A stretch of 64,000 nucleotides of DNA from Lentisphaerota bacterium (GTDB lineage: Bacteria; Verrucomicrobiota; Lentisphaeria; Victivallales; Victivallaceae), in NCBI GenBank assembly GCA_015061815.1, contig SUVW01000009.1:1-64000 (forward strand). The letters are read 5' to 3'. A model generated the notes under the pieces. That model had not been told where the DNA came from and searched no databases. It worked only from the letters and a program-made list of their open reading frames with translations. Both the position numbers and the translations under genes were made by a program. This document shows, in pieces, positions 61,101 to 64,000 of the stretch (positions are counted from its first letter, which is position 1; the number at the start of each line of letters is the position of its first letter).

Positions 61101-61223
61101 TACGGAATGCTTTTGTCGACGATTATCGGAATTGTTTTTATCCCGGCGTTATATGCATTTTTCCAACGGGCGCGTGAAAGGGTTTATGCCTGGATGGATC
61201 GCAATAAAAAGGATGAAAAATAG
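58101..61223 (+). CDS. Efflux RND transporter permease (HAE1-like)
   Basis: MFSQIFIERPKLAMVISIVTVIAGLLCLFQAPIAEYPEIAPPTIMVMANYTGAS...LTMFGLILVIGSLVDDAIVVTENCMR. Confidence 0.95.
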   Translation: MFSQIFIERPKLAMVISIVTVIAGLLCLFQAPIAEYPEIAPPTIMVMANYTGASSQELADTVATVIEEQCNGLEDLLYFNSSCSNTGMYLLEITFESGSDTDINLVNVQNAVKRAEPLLPEIVKRNGVRQFKRSGDILALYNFTTDGSEMTLTELSNFIRTNVRDPLSRVPGVSEVSIMGERNYSMRLWLDTAKMANLGIATSDVSAAVQAQNVQAAAGSIGSEGSSDFIQMKLSTLGRLHTTEQFENIVVRSKANGEQVKIKDIARVELGAESYSNGSRFNGVDAISLLIYRNSDANALEVVKKTNALLEELKASQFPKGVDYHIGYDPTEYIRITMAEIFETLILTLILVVAITYLFLQDWRATLVPAITIPVSLIGTFIFLIPLGFSINLLTMFGLILVIGSLVDDAIVVTENCMRIIEEEGLSPKEAARKSMKQITGAVIATTLVIVAIYVPVGFYGGMVGTIYLQFSVTMCISLCLSTVNALTLSPALCSLLLRKPKVNKVFWAFNKFLSGSCNGYMRISRFMVRYTIIAIVIFAGVLYMNYHYLKTIPASFIPGEDKGAVMGMVELRPGATLAETNAVLKQVEEKVKDIPGIENSISIYGYSFTSGAGENAGTFIITLDDWEKRQTPDTDINVIQSKLQQISATIPEARINFFQPPAIMGLGVTGGVTFMLQANAGQSPQELYMAMNKMLMRLNSLPDVLMAFGNFETGTPELFLDIDREKAEALGVPVNRIFSVLAGNVASDYINDFNLYGYSFKVKMQSEDNERANANELLQLMVQSNRGAMVPLSSFASLRRTSGSRTLTRFNQLLSAKITVQAKPGISSQTVMKEIEKIMKEEFPRGYQISWTDMSYQERGNEGRIVQLLILALIFGYLFLVGQYESWTIPISVVLSFFFAMLGGFWGMKYSGLDFSIYAQLGIVMLIGLACKNAILMVEFSKQERESGKSVEEAAQNGFSFRYRAVLMTAWSFVIGVFPMVIATGAGAGSRRAIGITTFYGMLLSTIIGIVFIPALYAFFQRARERVYAWMDRNKKDEK

Positions 61224-61904
61224 TTGTTTTTCAAAGGAAAAATCATTCGTACTTTGTTCCTGCTGCCGGTACTGGGCGGAATGATCATTTCCGCCCGGGC
61301 GGATGATGAATTATCAAAATTACGCTCTGCCAATCGGGAGTTGCGGGATAAGTTGATCAAAGCGGAAAAAGAGTTGGCCGACTATCGGTTGTGGCTGGCC
61401 AACGTTGCATTTGATCATGACCGGATGCAGCACTCTGACCGGGAGAAGCGGCAGCTGATCCTGTTGGAAGAACTCTCCCGCAGGAGCAATGAATTGTCCA
61501 TGTCCGCTCTGGCTGTCGGGGATGAATGCCGCCGGTTGCTGTCGGAATTGCCTGTCGGTCCGGTTCGCAAGGCGCAGGTGGAGCTGCGTTTGGAAGAGTT
61601 GGAAACGCGGGCCGGAGAACTTGCCGGATTGACGATCCCCGGTAATTCTGAAATAAGCAGTTGCCGGGTGTTGGCTGTTGATCCGGAACTGCAGGTGGCG
61701 GTCATCTCTGCCGGAAGCAGCAAGGGGGTCTTCCCGGGGATGGTGTTTCATGTCAAATCCAAGCCGCAGCTCAAATTGAAAATCATTGGAACCAGACCGG
61801 AAGGAGCTGCCGGAGAAATTATTTCCGGCAAGGCGGGAGATTTTGTTCCCGGAATGGAGTTGTCAGCTTTACATCAGGTCAGAGAGCCGGTCGGAAGCCG
61901 TTGA
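61224..61904 (+). CDS. Secreted coiled-coil protein of unknown function, co-transcribed with RND genes
   Basis: TTG start directly abutting the permease stop; hydrophobic N-terminus then DDELSKLRSANRELRDKLIKAEKELADYRLW. Confidence 0.6.
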   Translation: MFFKGKIIRTLFLLPVLGGMIISARADDELSKLRSANRELRDKLIKAEKELADYRLWLANVAFDHDRMQHSDREKRQLILLEELSRRSNELSMSALAVGDECRRLLSELPVGPVRKAQVELRLEELETRAGELAGLTIPGNSEISSCRVLAVDPELQVAVISAGSSKGVFPGMVFHVKSKPQLKLKIIGTRPEGAAGEIISGKAGDFVPGMELSALHQVREPVGSR

Positions 61905-61917
61905 AAATTTGTGGATA

Positions 61918-62376
61918 TCACCGATTTTCGTCAAGCAGCTTGAATATTATTCCGGCAGAAAATCCCCTGCCGGCCATAAAACGGAAAAGTTTCTCTCTTT
62001 TTTTTCCGGGGTCAGTTTCTTTGGTCAGAGTCCGTAATTTCCCTTCCATAGCCCGGCGGGCAGCCTCAACTTCTGCTTCGGGATCTTCAGCCAGGAATTC
62101 TCCGATACGTTCTTTGTCCAATCCCCGGCGTATGAGTTTCTGTTTTATCATTCGGGCTCCGAGATTACGCTGGCGCAAGGATGTCACGCAGTCTGCGGCA
62201 AGCTGTTCATCATCCAGATAATGCCGTCTGGCGCATTCGGCAACGGCGGCATCGCATTCATGGTCGGGAAAACCGGCCCGACGCAATTTCGCCCACAGCT
62301 CTTGTTCGCTTAACGGTCTGATCGCGAGCAGCTTCATCGCCTTGGTCATGGCCGATGGAGGAGTGGTTGGAGCCAT
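61918..62376 (-). CDS. recX: Regulatory protein RecX
   Basis: AMKLLAIRPLSEQELWAKLRRAGFPDHECDAAVAECARRHYLDDEQLAADCVTSLRQRNLGARMIKQKLIRRGL. Confidence 0.9.
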   Translation of the reverse strand: MAPTTPPSAMTKAMKLLAIRPLSEQELWAKLRRAGFPDHECDAAVAECARRHYLDDEQLAADCVTSLRQRNLGARMIKQKLIRRGLDKERIGEFLAEDPEAEVEAARRAMEGKLRTLTKETDPGKKREKLFRFMAGRGFSAGIIFKLLDENR

Positions 62377-62380
62377 ACGT

Positions 62381-63601
62381 TCACAGCTCCAGTATTTTGC
62401 GGATCAATTCTTCTTTTTTCAGATTTCCCAATGCTCCGGAAGGTGCAAGGGTTTCGCTGAAACATGTGATCGGATCCGGCTGTTTGATTACCGGTCCGCA
62501 TATTGCCAGGGGCACCGGAGTGGTGGTGTGTTTGCGGAGTTTTATGGGTACCGGATGATCCGGGAGAACCGCAAAGTTGTATGGACTATCCCGAAGAGCC
62601 GCAAGGATCGGAGAAACGATTTTAGCATCAAATTCCTCGATCGCCTGCAACTTTAATTTCAAATCTCCGAGATGAGAACACTCATCTATCGCTTCAAGGT
62701 GGACATAGACCAAATCGTGTTCCTCGATCGCCTTCAATGCCGCCTGAACTTTTCCGGAATAATTGGTATCCAGAAATCCGGTTGCCCCCGGGACATCGAT
62801 CACGCTCATCCCGGTGCATTTCCCCAAGCCTTTTATTACATCGACTGCGCTTATTACCGCTCCCGAGCGTCCGGCATAGCGTTCACTGAAAAGCTGCATG
62901 CGCGGGCGGTATCCCGGACTCCAGGGCCAAATCCAGTTGGCAGGCGCAGTACGACCGGCATTAAGCGGATGGGCTGCAAGAAATTTTGCTGCTTTTTCGG
63001 AGAGTTGTTCCAGAAATTCGACAGTATGTGCCGCTTCCGGAGAATCATCCAGAGCTTTGAGCCGCAATTGGTCCACCGGGATATCCTGCGATGAATCCGG
63101 TTTTTGATAATCTATCCGGTCACAGAATTCTTTTCCATGTAAGACCAGCAGATTCCGATAACTTACTCCATGATGAAATGTGACTTTTTCTGAATCAAAT
63201 TCAGCTTTTAATGCCGCCATCAATATTGCCGAATCTGCATCATCCAAATGTCCGGCTGAATAATCGCGTAAAATCCCATCATCAGAAACGTAGACCAGAT
63301 TGCATCTCCATGCCACGTCATCATCCGCCAATTGAATATTCTGACTGGCAGCTTCGATCGGTCCGCGACCGGGATAATTGAGTTCCGGTTGAAATCCGAG
63401 TACAGACATATTTGCCACATCGGAACTGGTGGGCAGAGCCGGCGGCAAAGTGAGAAATGTCCCGCTTGCTCCTCTGGCGGCAATGGAATCCATCGCCGGG
63501 GTGCAGGCATATTCCAGTGGGGTTTTGCCGCCTAATTCCGGCAGCGGATCATCTGCCATACCATCCGGCAGAAAAACGATAGCTTTGCGAAACTCTTTCA
63601 T
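62381..63601 (-). CDS. Cofactor-independent phosphoglycerate mutase, archaeal/ApgM-type
   Basis: FLPDGMADDPLPELGGKTPLEYACTPAMDSIAARGASGTFLTLPPALPTSSDVANMSVLGF...GAVISAVDVIKGLGKCTGMSVIDVPGATGF. Confidence 0.9.
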   Translation of the reverse strand: MKEFRKAIVFLPDGMADDPLPELGGKTPLEYACTPAMDSIAARGASGTFLTLPPALPTSSDVANMSVLGFQPELNYPGRGPIEAASQNIQLADDDVAWRCNLVYVSDDGILRDYSAGHLDDADSAILMAALKAEFDSEKVTFHHGVSYRNLLVLHGKEFCDRIDYQKPDSSQDIPVDQLRLKALDDSPEAAHTVEFLEQLSEKAAKFLAAHPLNAGRTAPANWIWPWSPGYRPRMQLFSERYAGRSGAVISAVDVIKGLGKCTGMSVIDVPGATGFLDTNYSGKVQAALKAIEEHDLVYVHLEAIDECSHLGDLKLKLQAIEEFDAKIVSPILAALRDSPYNFAVLPDHPVPIKLRKHTTTPVPLAICGPVIKQPDPITCFSETLAPSGALGNLKKEELIRKILEL

Positions 63602-63927
63602 GATTCTACTTTTAATATTGAAATTATCTGTTCAGGAGTCATTCCTGATATTTTAACAACTTTATCCCGGCTGCATTCGCCGCTTTTCAATTCCACCATA
63701 TTCCGGCGGATTTTCAGAGTGTCTGCCAGAAATTTTATCAAAGCTGTATTTGCTTTGCCGTCAACCGGCGGTGCTTGAAGTTCGATTTTCAGAGCATCAC
63801 CCAATATCCCGCTGATACTGCTGCGTCTGGCTCCCGGATGGACCCGGAGTTTGAGCAGACAATTGCTTTGATTGTCCATCCGGAGCAGATTTTCAGGAAT
63901 CAGCATGGTTTTCATCCCGGTCATCAA
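63598..63927 (-). CDS. DUF167 (YggU-like) family protein
   Basis: CLLKLRVHPGARRSSISGILGDALKIELQAPPVDGKANTALIKFLADTLKI. Confidence 0.9.
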   Translation of the reverse strand: MMTGMKTMLIPENLLRMDNQSNCLLKLRVHPGARRSSISGILGDALKIELQAPPVDGKANTALIKFLADTLKIRRNMVELKSGECSRDKVVKISGMTPEQIISILKVES

Positions 63928-64000
63928 CGCCGGTCAACGGTTGTTCCACTTGCGGTTCTGCGGGGGCGATTTCATCAGCTGAATTTGTGACAGCCGGAGA

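Overview
This 64-kb bacterial window most resembles Lentisphaerota/Victivallales, inferred from FTLIELLVV pseudopilins mixed with many secreted glycosidases; I could not confirm this by search. Roughly 0.6-29.8 kb is an almost entirely minus-strand carbohydrate-utilisation island: SGNH hydrolase, a large LamG/DUF6259-like protein, GH78-like, GH43, beta-propeller, GH127, GH36, ThuA, DegT, two Gfo/Idh/MocA enzymes, a sugar epimerase, an SSS symporter, two AraC regulators and two pseudopilins. Roughly 29.9-36.7 kb is an accessory segment: a three-gene operon of CsgG-like and TPR envelope proteins (31024-35336) bracketed by two ~229-bp imperfect direct repeats (30312-30540 and 35469-35696), then a small membrane protein, a dense hairpin/TTCAC-spaced array, and a tRNA-Ser(CGA) whose 3' end faces the segment. 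The remainder is mostly housekeeping: STAS, a short AlaRS, nuclease, rubrerythrin, ProA, V-ATPase I/K, lipoate ligase, DnaG, a Zn ABC transporter, SDR, HisF, FtsQ-like, MarR plus RND efflux, RecX, ApgM and DUF167. The first 600 bp is a mosaic of serial hairpins, a truncated zincin-like (HEIIGH) polyvalent-protein fragment, and an exact 48-bp copy of the alaS segment encoding PGRVDQPYVLRRLIRR. The best candidates for something undescribed are the repeat-bracketed CsgG-like operon with its structured repeats, the hairpin array beside tRNA-Ser, and the 48-bp alaS duplication. No CRISPR array, integrase or intact transposase gene was recognised.
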